A stretch of 64,000 nucleotides of DNA from Nannocystis exedens (GCF_002343915.1 NZ_NETK01000002.1:434001-498000); one strand, 5' to 3'. Shown: positions 46,116 to 53,979, counted from the first letter of the stretch. The notes: generated from the sequence alone by a model not told the origin. Numbers and translations are program-made.

Positions 46116-46215
46116 GCAAGTCCCGTGAGCGCAAGCATAAAGTCGAGGTTGCTCTTCTGGCCGAAGAGACAGGGCGCAAGGGACATGTCTCTAGGCCGCT
46201 AGAAATGGCCCGCGG

Positions 46216-46221
46216 TATCCT
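46216..46221 (+). promoter_or_regulatory. -10 element TATCCT of the small-protein/YbjQ operon
   Basis: TATCCT ends eight bases before ATG 46230 (five before GTG 46227). It is the first host-type promoter after the island. Confidence 0.5.
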
Positions 46222-46229
46222 CACGCGTG

Positions 46230-46625
46230 ATGGCCGACGATCCCGAGGCGCGAAGGGTGTCCGAGCTGCTCGACCGGATCACGCGCGGCGAGCTCGGCGA
46301 GGCCGAGGCCGAGGAGCTCGAGCTGTACGCGCAGAACGACCCGGAGCTGCGGGCGGCGATCGAGGCGCGGACCCGCCAGGCGGCGCTCGGCGGCGGCTGG
46401 CTGGCGCGGGTCGAGGCGGACCACCGGATCGCGCGCGCCGAGCGATCGCCGCGGGTGCTGCTCGAGCGCGGGCTCGCCGGGCTGCTGGTGGTGGCCGGGT
46501 GGCTGGCGTGGGCCGCGGCGCCGGCGCTGGGCCCGGGGATGGTCGTGGCCGGCCTCGGGCTGCTCGTGTACTCGTGGATCCGCGTCAACCACCGCCAGGA
46601 CCCTTACAAGGACATTCAGCGATGA
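46230..46625 (+). CDS. Small membrane protein, first gene of YbjQ operon
   Basis: The 131-residue protein has an acidic, helical N-terminal part (about 1-75) that resembles a zinc-finger-less anti-sigma-type helix bundle. Two hydrophobic segments follow (LLVVAGWLAWAAAPALGPGMVVAGLGLLVYSWIRV), and the C-terminus is short and basic. I do not recognise a family. Its TGA overlaps the ATG of the YbjQ gene (ATGA), so the two are translationally coupled. Confidence 0.7.
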   Translation: MADDPEARRVSELLDRITRGELGEAEAEELELYAQNDPELRAAIEARTRQAALGGGWLARVEADHRIARAERSPRVLLERGLAGLLVVAGWLAWAAAPALGPGMVVAGLGLLVYSWIRVNHRQDPYKDIQR

Positions 46626-47005
46626 CCAGCACCCCCGCCGTCCTCCACGCCGCCGACCTCGCGCACCGCCGCGCCGGCGAGATGCTCGTGACCACCACCG
46701 AGTCGGTCGTCGGGTTCCGCGTCGTCCGCGTGCTCGGCCTGGTCCGCGGCAACACGGTCCGCACCCGCAACCTCGGGCAGGACTTCCTCGCCGGGCTGCG
46801 CAACATCGTCGGCGGCGAGGTGACGCAGTACACCGCCATGCTGTCGCAGAGCCGCGAACAGGCGCTCGACCGCATGCGCGCCGAGGCGCTGGCGCTCGGC
46901 GCCAACGCGATCATCGCCATGCGCCTGACGACGTCGACGGTGATGGCGGGGGCGGCCGAGATCCTGGCCTACGGGACGGCGGTGCTCCTCGCGCCCGAGG
47001 AGTGA
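46622..47005 (+). CDS. YbjQ/UPF0145 family protein
   Basis: The 127-residue protein matches the YbjQ (UPF0145) family: MLVTTTESVVGFRVVRVLGLVRGNTVRTRN, then ALDRMRAEALALGANAIIAMRLTTSTV and AYGTAVLL. These small proteins form pentamers and are sometimes called heavy-metal-binding, but their role is not established. It is coupled to the membrane protein gene before it. Confidence 0.85.
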   Translation: MTSTPAVLHAADLAHRRAGEMLVTTTESVVGFRVVRVLGLVRGNTVRTRNLGQDFLAGLRNIVGGEVTQYTAMLSQSREQALDRMRAEALALGANAIIAMRLTTSTVMAGAAEILAYGTAVLLAPEE

Positions 47006-47023
47006 CGAAATTCGCGGCTGCCC

Positions 47024-47170
47024 GTCAAAGCATGTGCTTGTGACCATGGTGGAAAGGACATGTTGAATCGAGCATGTCCATGCATACCTGGCGCGGAAAG
47101 CATGGTGACAGGAGCATGGCCGTAAGAACTTGTCGAATCGGACATGTTCGATGGGACATGTGCGAAAGGC
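47024..47170. repeat. Largest intergenic cluster of dispersed motifs
   Basis: About 145 bases hold at least nine copies of the motif in both orientations (AAAGCATGTGC, GAAAGGACATGTTG, GAGCATGTCC, GGTGACAGGAGCATGG, ATCGGACATGTTCGATGGGACATGTG). Spacing varies between 10 and 25 bases. It is in the 650-base gap before threonine synthase. Confidence 0.65.
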
Positions 47171-47645
47171 AGCGAGCGACCGCGGCGAGCGGCGAAACAG
47201 AGCGGCGTGGCGGGGCCTCCCGCGCGTGAGCGGTCCGTTCGGGCCGGGAGCGGCGGGGTGGAGCACGTGCGGCGGCACGCTCGCGCAGAAGAGCCGTTCG
47301 AGGGCCTGGAAGGGCGCTCGGGCGGGCGGGGCGAGCCGTCTCGTCCGGAATGCGCGCGGCATCGGTCAGCCAGTCGCAGGGAGATGGCGTCCGCTGCGGG
47401 GCGCGAGCGCAGCGAGCATGGCGGGCGGCGCCTCCGCGGGCGGTGTTCGCAAGGATCGAGACGCTCGCGTCGGCGGCCTCCGCTGGCCGGATGACGAGGC
47501 GACGGACGACCCTGCCCGAGACCCAGGCGACGTGTATTTCGAGGGGGGGGCCGGCGAGCAGGCCGTTCGCCATACGCGAGCCGCGTCCCGCGGCCGGAGC
47601 CGAGCGCGCCGCCACCCGGGCGCGGCCCGGCTCGCGGAGTTGTGG
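47171..47645. other. Intergenic stretch of about 475 bases, no clear gene
   Basis: An open frame runs in phase with the downstream threonine synthase, but its sequence is Arg/Ala/Gly-rich shadow without family character. A run of eight G lies near 47543. Only the threonine synthase promoter (CATCCT at 47646-47651) stands out at the right end. Confidence 0.4.
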
Positions 47646-47651
47646 CATCCT
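47646..47651 (+). promoter_or_regulatory. -10-like CATCCT before GTG 47658
   Basis: CATCCT ends six bases before the GTG of threonine synthase and no ribosome-binding site is present. Confidence 0.45.
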
Positions 47652-47657
47652 GCGCGC

Positions 47658-49016
47658 GTGACCTACGCCGCCTGGTTCCAGTGCTTCCGCGGTTGTCCCG
47701 GCCGATTCGGGCTCACCGAGGTGATCTATCGCTGCCCGCAGTGCCACGGCCTGCTCGAGGTGCAGCACGATCACGCGGCGCTGCGCTCGCGCTCCCCGGC
47801 GGCGTGGATGCGGCTGTTCGACGAGCGCTACGGGCGGACGCAGTGGCCGTTCGGCAGCGGGGTGTGGTCGAAGCTCGAGTGGGTGCTGCCGCAGATCGAG
47901 CCGAGCAACGTGGTGTCGCTGTTCGAGGGCAACTCGAACCTGCTGTGGGCGGAGCGCTACGGCAAGTCGATCGGGCTCGACGATCTGTGGGTGAAGCAGT
48001 GCGGGATCAGCCACACCGGCTCGTTCAAGGACCTCGGCATGACGGTGCTGGTGTCGGCGGTGAAGCAGGCGATCGCCGAGGGCCGGCCGATCCGCGCGGT
48101 CGCGTGCGCGTCGACGGGCGACACGTCGGCGGCGCTGGCGGCGTACGGGGCGGCGGCGGGGATCCCGGTGGTCGTGCTGCTTCCGGCCGGCAAGATCAGC
48201 GCGGCCCAGCTGATCCAGCCGGTCGCCAACGGAGCGATCGTGTGCAGCCTCGACACCGACTTCGACGGCTGCATGCGCGTGGTCCAGCGGCTCACCGAAG
48301 ACCCGAGCATCTACCTCGCCAACTCGATGAACTCGCTGCGGGTCGAGGGCCAGAAGACGGTGGCGCTCGAGATCGTGCAGCAGTTCGACTGGGAGGTGCC
48401 GGACTGGGTGCTGATCCCCGGCGGCAACCTCGGCAACGTGTCGGCGCTGGCCAAGGGGTTCGAGATGATGCTCGACCTCGGGGTGATCGCCCGGCTGCCG
48501 CGGATCGTGTGCTGCCAGGCGCAGCAGGCCGACCCGCTGTACCTGGCGTTCGCGCGGGCGCAGGCGGAGGGCCGGCCGCTCCGCGAGGAGGACTACGCGC
48601 CGCAGCAGGCCCGCTCGACGCTGGCGTCCGCGATCCAGATCGGGGCGCCGGTGTCGCTGCCCAAGGCCGTGCGCGCGCTGCAGCGCTGCAACGGGCTGGT
48701 CGAGGAGGCCAGCGAGGCCGAGCTGGCCGACGCGGCGGCGCTCGCCGATCGCTCGGGCATGTTCAACTGCCCGCACACCGGCGTGGCGCTGGCCTGCCTG
48801 CAGAAGCTGGCGAAGCGCGGGGTAATCGGCCGGCGCGAGCGGGTGATCGTGATCTCGACGGCGCACGGGCTCAAGTTCACCGAGTTCAAGGCCCGCTACC
48901 ACGAGGGCAAGCTCGAGTTCCCCAGCACGCACGCCAACCAGCCGGTGCCGATGGGCAGCGAGCCCGACGAGGTGGTGGCGGCCCTGCACCGCGTGCTCGA
49001 CGCCCGGGCGGGGTAG
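47658..49016 (+). CDS. thrC: Threonine synthase
   Basis: The 452-residue PLP enzyme converts O-phospho-homoserine to threonine. The pyridoxal lysine lies in SHTGSFKDLGM, the phosphate-binding loop is GGNLGNVSALAKGF, and CASTGDTSAALAAYGAAAGIPVVVLLP is typical of the family. An N-terminal zinc-ribbon-like CFRGC/CPQC pair is present, as in many ThrC proteins. GTG 47658 begins the conserved N-terminus and sits directly behind a -10-like element. No other threonine pathway gene is adjacent. Confidence 0.9.
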   Translation: MTYAAWFQCFRGCPGRFGLTEVIYRCPQCHGLLEVQHDHAALRSRSPAAWMRLFDERYGRTQWPFGSGVWSKLEWVLPQIEPSNVVSLFEGNSNLLWAERYGKSIGLDDLWVKQCGISHTGSFKDLGMTVLVSAVKQAIAEGRPIRAVACASTGDTSAALAAYGAAAGIPVVVLLPAGKISAAQLIQPVANGAIVCSLDTDFDGCMRVVQRLTEDPSIYLANSMNSLRVEGQKTVALEIVQQFDWEVPDWVLIPGGNLGNVSALAKGFEMMLDLGVIARLPRIVCCQAQQADPLYLAFARAQAEGRPLREEDYAPQQARSTLASAIQIGAPVSLPKAVRALQRCNGLVEEASEAELADAAALADRSGMFNCPHTGVALACLQKLAKRGVIGRRERVIVISTAHGLKFTEFKARYHEGKLEFPSTHANQPVPMGSEPDEVVAALHRVLDARAG

Positions 49017-49095
49017 GCGCACGAGCGTTCATCGGTGGATGCCGGGACCGGCGCGGATCTGCGTGCCCGGCCCCGGGCACGGGTCGCGGTGTGTC

Positions 49096-49140
49096 TCTGA
49101 GGACAGGCGAACATGGCCTGTCCTTCAAGCCATGTGGCGG
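49096..49140. repeat. Paired dispersed motifs between convergent genes
   Basis: GAGGACAGGCGAACATGGCC is followed by facing CCTGTCCTT, so an imperfect stem forms between the threonine synthase and PHA-system genes. A terminator role is possible. Confidence 0.5.
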
Positions 49141-49145
49141 CTCGC

Positions 49146-49436
49146 TCAGGCGAGCAACTTGTTGAGCTCGTCGTTGACGCGGTCCTCGACGCGGCCCCTG
49201 AAGGCGCGCAGCAGCAGCGGCAGGGTGACCTGCACGCGGACGTGCGCGTCGTCGACGCTGATCGTGCCGGTGGTGCCCCTGGCGGGGCCCTGCGGCGCGT
49301 TGAAGGCGAGGTCGTCGCCTCTCCACTGCCAGCGGATGTCGAACTTGGCTTCGAGGCGCCTGGCGAGCGCCTCGGTGCGCTCGCGCGCCGCGGCCTTGCC
49401 GAGCGGGTTCGCGCGACGGATGTCGATCTGGGCCAT
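49146..49436 (-). CDS. Polyhydroxyalkanoic acid system family protein
   Basis: The 96-residue protein begins MAQIDIRRANPLGKAAARERTEALARRLEAKF, the signature of the PHA-granule-region protein family. It continues with WQWRGDDLAFNAPQGPARGTTGTISVDDAHVRVQVTLPLLLRAFRGRV. Members are small cytosolic proteins found beside polyester-storage genes, of unclear role. No PHA synthase is in this window. ATG 49436 follows GGAGG by five bases. Confidence 0.8.
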   Translation of the reverse strand: MAQIDIRRANPLGKAAARERTEALARRLEAKFDIRWQWRGDDLAFNAPQGPARGTTGTISVDDAHVRVQVTLPLLLRAFRGRVEDRVNDELNKLLA

Positions 49437-49670
49437 GACTCTACCTCCGGACCACAGAGCAGGATGAACGGGGGGCCGCGACCTGTCCAGGCGGCGCCTG
49501 TGGTGCGCCTGTCCGAAGGGGCAGGCCGTGACGGAGGCGGCGCGAGGAACGGGGGTGGTCGCGGGCGCCGGCACGGGGTCGTGGGCGTCGCCGGTTGCAC
49601 GCGGAGCGGTCGGCCGCTCCGCCGCGCGGGCTCGGGAATGCGCCCGCCGGGTTCGCGCGTGGTGGGGGGC

Positions 49671-50537
49671 ATGCGCGCCTGGCTCCTGATCGTTTCGCTC
49701 CTGCTCTCCGCCTGCGCGAGGCCGACGCCCGCGGTCGCGCCGCCGATCGCGGCCGGGACGAGCAGCCCGGCCCCGCAGGTGGTGGAGCGCGTCGACGGGT
49801 CGGCGCAGCCGCTGTTCGCGGCGGCCCAGGTCGAGGGCGTGTTCGTCCTGCGCTCGCTGACGACCGGCGAGCAGATCGTGACCGACGCGGCGCTGGCGGG
49901 GACCGGGGAGCTGCCGGCGTCGACGTTCAAGATCCCCAACGCGCTCATCGGGCTCGAGCGCGGGGTGCTGGCGGGGGCCGACGCGACGCTGAAGTGGGAC
50001 GGCGTCGAGCGAGCGGGGCCGCCCGCGTGGAACCGCGATCACAGCCTGGCGTCGGCGCTGCGCGACTCGACGGTGTGGTTCTTTCAGGAGGTGGCGCGCC
50101 GGGTCGGGCCGGCGGCGATGCACGCGTCGTTGCGAGCGTTCGCCTACGGCAACGCGGACATCGGCGGCGGCATCGACCGGTTCTGGCTGCAGGGGGCGCT
50201 GCGGATCTCGCCGCGCGAGCAGGTCGAGTTCATCAGTCGGCTGCACCGTCGCGAGCTGCCGGTAGCGCGTGAGCACATGGCGCTGGTCGAGCACATGCTG
50301 ACGCGAGCGCAGGCTCCCGGCTGGTCGTGGCGCGGCAAGACGGGGCTGACCGCCCATGAGGGGCGCGCGGTGGGCTGGCTGGTCGGGCTGGCCGAGCGCG
50401 ACGGCACGACCTGGGCGTACGCGCTGCTGCTACGCGCGCCGGAGGCCGAGGAAGAGCGCCTGGTCCCCGTGCGCGCCGAGCTGACGCGGGCGCTGCTGAT
50501 CCACTACGGAGCGCTGCCGGCCGAGGCGGGACGCTGA
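49671..50537 (+). CDS. Class D (OXA-type) beta-lactamase, lipoprotein
   Basis: The 288-residue protein has a signal with Cys15 in a lipobox and all class D motifs: Ser84-x-x-Lys87 (STFK, acylated serine and carbamylated lysine), Ser133-x-Val135 (STV), Tyr159-Gly-Asn161 (YGN) and Lys223-Thr-Gly225 (KTG). The spacing between motifs is normal, so an active serine beta-lactamase is likely. The chromosomal setting, native GC content and absence of mobile elements point to an intrinsic rather than recently acquired enzyme. ATG 49671 is chosen because it starts the signal peptide. Confidence 0.9.
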   Translation: MRAWLLIVSLLLSACARPTPAVAPPIAAGTSSPAPQVVERVDGSAQPLFAAAQVEGVFVLRSLTTGEQIVTDAALAGTGELPASTFKIPNALIGLERGVLAGADATLKWDGVERAGPPAWNRDHSLASALRDSTVWFFQEVARRVGPAAMHASLRAFAYGNADIGGGIDRFWLQGALRISPREQVEFISRLHRRELPVAREHMALVEHMLTRAQAPGWSWRGKTGLTAHEGRAVGWLVGLAERDGTTWAYALLLRAPEAEEERLVPVRAELTRALLIHYGALPAEAGR

Positions 50538-50651
50538 GGGGCGCGGGCCGTCCCCGGGCGGACGTGCGCTTGGGGACAGGTCGCGGCGAGGAGAGATGCG
50601 CTCGAAGACAGGTTGCGCGGCCGGGGCTCAGCCCGTATCTCGGAGCCGGGC

Positions 50652-51533
50652 TCACGAGGCGCGCGCGGGGCGGGTGATGGCGAACGTCGGGCAGGTGTCG
50701 GCGTCGTTCCACAGCCACCGCTGCGGGCCGGCGGCGGACTCGCGCAGGCGGTCGTCGACGGCGCGCCATAGCTGCTCGAGGTTCGGGCGCAGGAGGCAGG
50801 TCGCGGCGAACTGCGACGGGTCGGCGAGGTCGCGCCAGATCTGCTGGCAGTAGGCGAGCAGGTCGTTCTCGTAGAAGCGGACCAGCGGGGCCGACACGAG
50901 CGGGCCGCGGTGCCAGCGGCGCAGGCCGCCGGCGAGGGCGCGGCCGAGCTCGAGCAGGAGCGGGCGCGGGACCAGGTGCGTGAGCAGCAGGTGCTTGCTC
51001 AGGTCGTGCTGCACGCCGAAGAAGTGGTAGTCGCGGCCGGCTCGTACGCGCCGCGGCTCGGGCACGCGCAGGCGGGCGGCGGCGGCCAGCGCGGCGTAGT
51101 AGGCGCCGGCGCCGAGGGCGAGCGGGAGCTCGCCGCGGAGGTTGCCTTCGAGCCATGTCCGTTTGTTCATGGCCGAAGAGGCAGCTTGGTAGTAGCGCGG
51201 GCGCGGGCCGAGCGCGGGCGCACGCGCGGCCAGGCTGGCCGGGGCAGGGGCGCCGTCGATGACGCCGCGCGCGTCCCAGGTGAACCCGAGCCGCTGCAGG
51301 TAGGTGCGCACGGCCGGGTGGCCGCCGAGGACGTCGACGCGGCCGACCACGGCGGCGTGCGCGGGCGCGTCGTGGGCGGGGAAGCGGAGCAGGAGGCCGT
51401 GGTCGTCGCGGACGAGCGCGGGCGCGACGCCGAAGCGACGGCGGTAGGCGGCGAGGAACGGGCGCAGCAGGGCGGCCTCGGCGTCGGGACCCGCCGGCTC
51501 GGGCAGCGGCGCGGTGGCGACGTCGAGGAGCAT
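50652..51533 (-). CDS. Unknown protein, partner of the radical SAM enzyme
   Basis: The 293-residue protein starts 16 bases after the radical SAM stop codon. No signal peptide is seen. Notable segments are MNKRTWLEGNLRGELPLALGAGAYYAAL, RDYHFFGVQHDLSKHLLLTHLVPRP and YENDLLAYCQQIWRDLADPSQFAATCLLRPNLEQLW. The paired His/Asp residues could bind metal, but I do not recognise the family. Its fixed place behind the maturase suggests a role in modification, processing or export of the His-Gly-Ser peptide. A dispersed-motif pair is embedded at about 51153. Confidence 0.65.
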   Translation of the reverse strand: MLLDVATAPLPEPAGPDAEAALLRPFLAAYRRRFGVAPALVRDDHGLLLRFPAHDAPAHAAVVGRVDVLGGHPAVRTYLQRLGFTWDARGVIDGAPAPASLAARAPALGPRPRYYQAASSAMNKRTWLEGNLRGELPLALGAGAYYAALAAAARLRVPEPRRVRAGRDYHFFGVQHDLSKHLLLTHLVPRPLLLELGRALAGGLRRWHRGPLVSAPLVRFYENDLLAYCQQIWRDLADPSQFAATCLLRPNLEQLWRAVDDRLRESAAGPQRWLWNDADTCPTFAITRPARAS

Positions 51534-51549
51534 GCGCGGCGAGCGAGCG

Positions 51550-52602
51550 TCAGCGCACCGGGACGAACTCGTCCCAGCCGTAGCGGCGGAGGTAGTTGCC
51601 CCACACGCCCTCGCACACGCGATCGTAGCGGCAGCTCGCGCACTCGGGCCGCTTGTGGCGGGCGCTGTCGTCGAGGTCGGCGCGGCGCACGGCGACGAGG
51701 CCGCCGTCAGGGCCGGAGCGCCGCTCGGCCAGGCGCTCCGCAGGGATGAGGTCGGTGTGGACGGCCACCGGCGGCTCGAAGTGGACGTAGTCCTCGACGT
51801 AGCCGCGGTTGTGATCGGGCAGCCGGGTGGTGGCGCAGAGCGGGATGTCGACGAAGAACGCCTGCACCTGCCGCTCGCGCGCCGACGCTTGGTGGAGGAA
51901 GGCCTCGGCGGCCGCGGCGATCTCGGTGTAGGTCGGGAACAGCTGGTCGAAGAAGGTGTTGGCCCGGCCGTTCGCCTGCATGACGTTGAACACGACCTGG
52001 TCGACGCCGCGCTCGCGCAAGAACACGTAGATGTCGTGGAGGTGCGGCAGGTTGCGCTTGGTGACGACCGTGCTGGTGTGCAGCGCGACGCCGAGGCGCT
52101 TGTAGCGGGCGATGGTGGCGATCCCGCCGACCGTCTGCTCGAAGCTGCCGGGGGTGCGGGTGAGGCCGTCGTGCAGCTTGGCGGTGTGGCCGTGGATGCT
52201 GACGTAGACCTTGTTGAGCCCGGCGGACAGGAGCAGGCGCGCGTAGCGGTCGTAGCTGAGCGCGCGGCCGTTCGTCATCATGCTGATCTGGCGCGCACCT
52301 GCCTCTTTGGCCATCTTCACCCAGACGGGCAGCCGCTGGTTGGTGGTCGGCTCGCCCGAGGTGAAGCACACCTCCTCGAAGGCGTCGTGCTGGCCGAGGA
52401 TCCAGCGCACCGTCTCGTCAGTGGTGGCGGAGTTGACGACGTAGCGGCCGTCGCGGTCCTCCTCCATGCAAAAGATGCAATTGTTGTTGCACACCGCGCC
52501 GGTCAGGATATGCACCCGCGGCGCCTTGCCGGCGATCCGCGCCTCGATCGCGCCGCTGGCGGGCGGGCGTTCACCAGGAGCCGTGGGAGCCGTGGGATCC
52601 AT
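51550..52602 (-). CDS. Radical SAM enzyme with C-terminal Cys motif, putative RiPP maturase
   Basis: The 350-residue protein has the [4Fe-4S]-SAM motif CNNNCIFC (Cys38, Cys42, Cys45) and the glycine-rich FTSGEPTT. A TIM-barrel pattern follows (MMTNGRALSYDRYARLLLSAG, VYVSIHGHTAKLHDGL, VVFNVMQANGRANTF). The C-terminal cluster CASCRYDRVCEGVWGNYLRRYGW is SPASM-like and would hold an auxiliary cluster. ATG 52602 lies inside the 3' end of the His-Gly-Ser repeat gene, so the two overlap by 32 bases in different frames. The gene order is precursor, maturase, partner. Such enzymes modify side chains of ribosomal peptides. Confidence 0.8.
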   Translation of the reverse strand: MDPTAPTAPGERPPASGAIEARIAGKAPRVHILTGAVCNNNCIFCMEEDRDGRYVVNSATTDETVRWILGQHDAFEEVCFTSGEPTTNQRLPVWVKMAKEAGARQISMMTNGRALSYDRYARLLLSAGLNKVYVSIHGHTAKLHDGLTRTPGSFEQTVGGIATIARYKRLGVALHTSTVVTKRNLPHLHDIYVFLRERGVDQVVFNVMQANGRANTFFDQLFPTYTEIAAAAEAFLHQASARERQVQAFFVDIPLCATTRLPDHNRGYVEDYVHFEPPVAVHTDLIPAERLAERRSGPDGGLVAVRRADLDDSARHKRPECASCRYDRVCEGVWGNYLRRYGWDEFVPVR

Positions 52603-52834
52603 GCGAGCCGTGCGAACCGTGCGAGCCGTGCGAGCCGTGCGAGCCGTGCGAGCCGTGCGACGCGTGGCCCGGATCGCCGGGCGCGAAGGTTGCCGCGGCG
52701 ACGAGGTCGCCGCTCGGCACGCCCGTCTCGGCGTACTCCAGCGCCTTGTCCGAGATCTCACGGTGTTCGGGCCCAAGCACGGCGCTGGCCTTCTTGCGAA
52801 AGGAGACGAGCTCGTCAGGATCAGGGGCGGCCAT
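52571..52834 (-). CDS. Putative RiPP precursor with His-Gly-Ser tandem repeats
   Basis: The 87-residue protein has a leader-like part of about 55 residues (MAAPDPDELVSFRKKASAVL, then EISDKALEYAETGVPSGDLVAAATF). A core follows made of one HAS and nine HGS triplets by my count, ending in Trp. The repeats are perfect at protein level but use several synonymous codons, so selection on the peptide is likely. The gene is directly followed by an overlapping radical SAM gene. The design recalls the His-Xaa-Ser (Hxs) systems, in which HXS-repeat peptides occur beside radical SAM maturases. ATG 52834 lies six bases after TATGGT. Confidence 0.75.
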   Translation of the reverse strand: MAAPDPDELVSFRKKASAVLGPEHREISDKALEYAETGVPSGDLVAAATFAPGDPGHASHGSHGSHGSHGSHGSHGSHGSHGSHGSW

Positions 52835-52840
52835 GGCTGC

Positions 52841-52846
52841 ACCATA
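52841..52846 (-). promoter_or_regulatory. -10 element TATGGT of the His-Gly-Ser peptide operon
   Basis: On the minus strand TATGGT ends six bases before ATG 52834, giving a leaderless precursor mRNA. Confidence 0.5.
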
Positions 52847-53000
52847 GCCGAACCTCTGCGCGCCCGCAGCACGAACCAGTGAGCTCGCGCGGGGCCGGTG
52901 CGAAGCGGCGGTAGCACCAAGCGAGCGGCTCCAGATGCGGCGTCGCCGACAACTTGACACCGCCGGGCCCCGCCCGTAGCGTCCCAGAAAGGCTCTTCTC

Positions 53001-53924
53001 ATGCAGATTCGGGTACTCTCCCTCGCGCTGTTGGTCGCCGCGGGCTCGATGTCCGGCTGCAGTGACGACTTCCAGCTGCCCAACAGCTCCGGCGTGCCGA
53101 CGGCCCCGGACGGCAGCAGCACCTCGACCACGACCACGGGCGAGACGCCGACGACGTCCACGCAGGGAACGACCGCCGCGGAGACCACCGCGGTCGATCC
53201 CACCGTCGAGCCGACGAGCTCGACGACCGACCCGTCCGGCGGCGGGATGTGCAACATCTACGACCAGGACTGCCCCGGCGAGCAGAAGTGTACGGCGTAC
53301 GCGAGCCCCAACACGTTCATCCCCGAGGGCATCAAGTGCGTGCCGGTGCCGGACAACCCGAAGGCCGCGCATGAGCCGTGCAGCGTCGGCCCCGAGGGCC
53401 TCGGCGACGACAACTGTGCGCTCGGCACGGTCTGCCTCGACCTCGACTACGACGGCAGCGGCTTCTGCCTGCCGTACTGCACCGGGGACTCGCAGAACCC
53501 GATGTGCGAGGGCAACGACACCACCTGCGTGAAGCTGTTCTTCGGCTACGACTTCGGCAATTGCTTCAAGCAGTGCGACCCGCTGCTGCAGAACTGCGCC
53601 GAGGGCGAGGGCTGCTACATGGACGCGATCAAGGTCGGCGGCACCGGCTTCGTGTGCCTGCCGGTCGTGCAGGGCGGGGCCGAGGCGACCTTCCAGGACA
53701 CGTGCATCGGCTGGTCGTCGTGCGCGCCGGGGTTCGCCTGCGTCTACGACTCGCTGGTGCCGGAATGCACGTTCTCGTACTGCTGCACGCCGTGGTGCGA
53801 CCTCTCCGAGGGCGACGGCCCGTGTCAGGACCTCGACGAGAAGATGTCGTGCATCGCCTGGTACAGCCAGGGTCAGGCTCCGCCGGGGTTCGAGAACGTC
53901 GGGGTCTGCGGGATCCCGGAGTAG
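53001..53924 (+). CDS. Cys-rich secreted lipoprotein, paralogue of 8473-9456
   Basis: The 307-residue protein has a lipoprotein signal (Cys20), a Thr/Ser stalk (about 28-80) and a Cys-rich domain with CNIYDQDCPGEQKC, CDPLLQNCAEGEGC and CCTPWCDLSEGDGPC. It ends APPGFENVGVCGIPE, almost the same tail as the protein at 8473-9456 (APPGFENVGVCGLPQ). The spacing of more than 20 cysteines is conserved between the two. The function is unknown; a disulphide-rich surface domain is likely. ATG 53001 follows AAAGG. Confidence 0.75.
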   Translation: MQIRVLSLALLVAAGSMSGCSDDFQLPNSSGVPTAPDGSSTSTTTTGETPTTSTQGTTAAETTAVDPTVEPTSSTTDPSGGGMCNIYDQDCPGEQKCTAYASPNTFIPEGIKCVPVPDNPKAAHEPCSVGPEGLGDDNCALGTVCLDLDYDGSGFCLPYCTGDSQNPMCEGNDTTCVKLFFGYDFGNCFKQCDPLLQNCAEGEGCYMDAIKVGGTGFVCLPVVQGGAEATFQDTCIGWSSCAPGFACVYDSLVPECTFSYCCTPWCDLSEGDGPCQDLDEKMSCIAWYSQGQAPPGFENVGVCGIPE

Positions 53925-53961
53925 CGGATCCGGTCGAATTCGGCCGGCGCCCGCGCATTTT

Positions 53962-53979
53962 ACGCTGAGAAATCAGCGT
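53962..53979 (+). terminator. Small hairpin with GAAA loop, probable terminator
   Basis: ACGCTGA-GAAA-TCAGCGT is a perfect 7-base stem with a stable GAAA tetraloop, followed by TTTGGG. It lies 37 bases after the Cys-rich lipoprotein stop. The complementary strand carries a short T-run as well, so it could work both ways. Confidence 0.5.

Larger units (their letters stand above)
40088..46160. other. Accessory island with DNA 7-deazaguanine modification genes
   Basis: Base composition drops sharply after the hflX stop, with AT-rich codons such as AAA, TTT and ATT frequent between 40117 and 42558 and a milder drop to 46115. It rises again at the YbjQ operon. The five genes form two convergent blocks whose stops lie eight bases apart. 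The dispersed motif that marks the rest of the window is missing here. I see no integrase, tRNA or flanking direct repeat. Confidence 0.7.

Noticed and set aside
40088..46160. Insertion sequence or integrative element
   Set aside because: The island looks foreign, but I find no transposase, integrase, terminal inverted repeat, target duplication or tRNA end.
47130..47657. N-terminal extension of threonine synthase
   Set aside because: The upstream frame is Arg/Gly/Ala shadow sequence that includes a motif cluster. The zinc-ribbon N-terminus typical of ThrC begins at GTG 47658.
49513..49535. Facing motif pair before the beta-lactamase gene as a BlaI/MecI-type operator
   Set aside because: The sequence is an ordinary copy of the window-wide motif, and no blaI or blaR gene is nearby.
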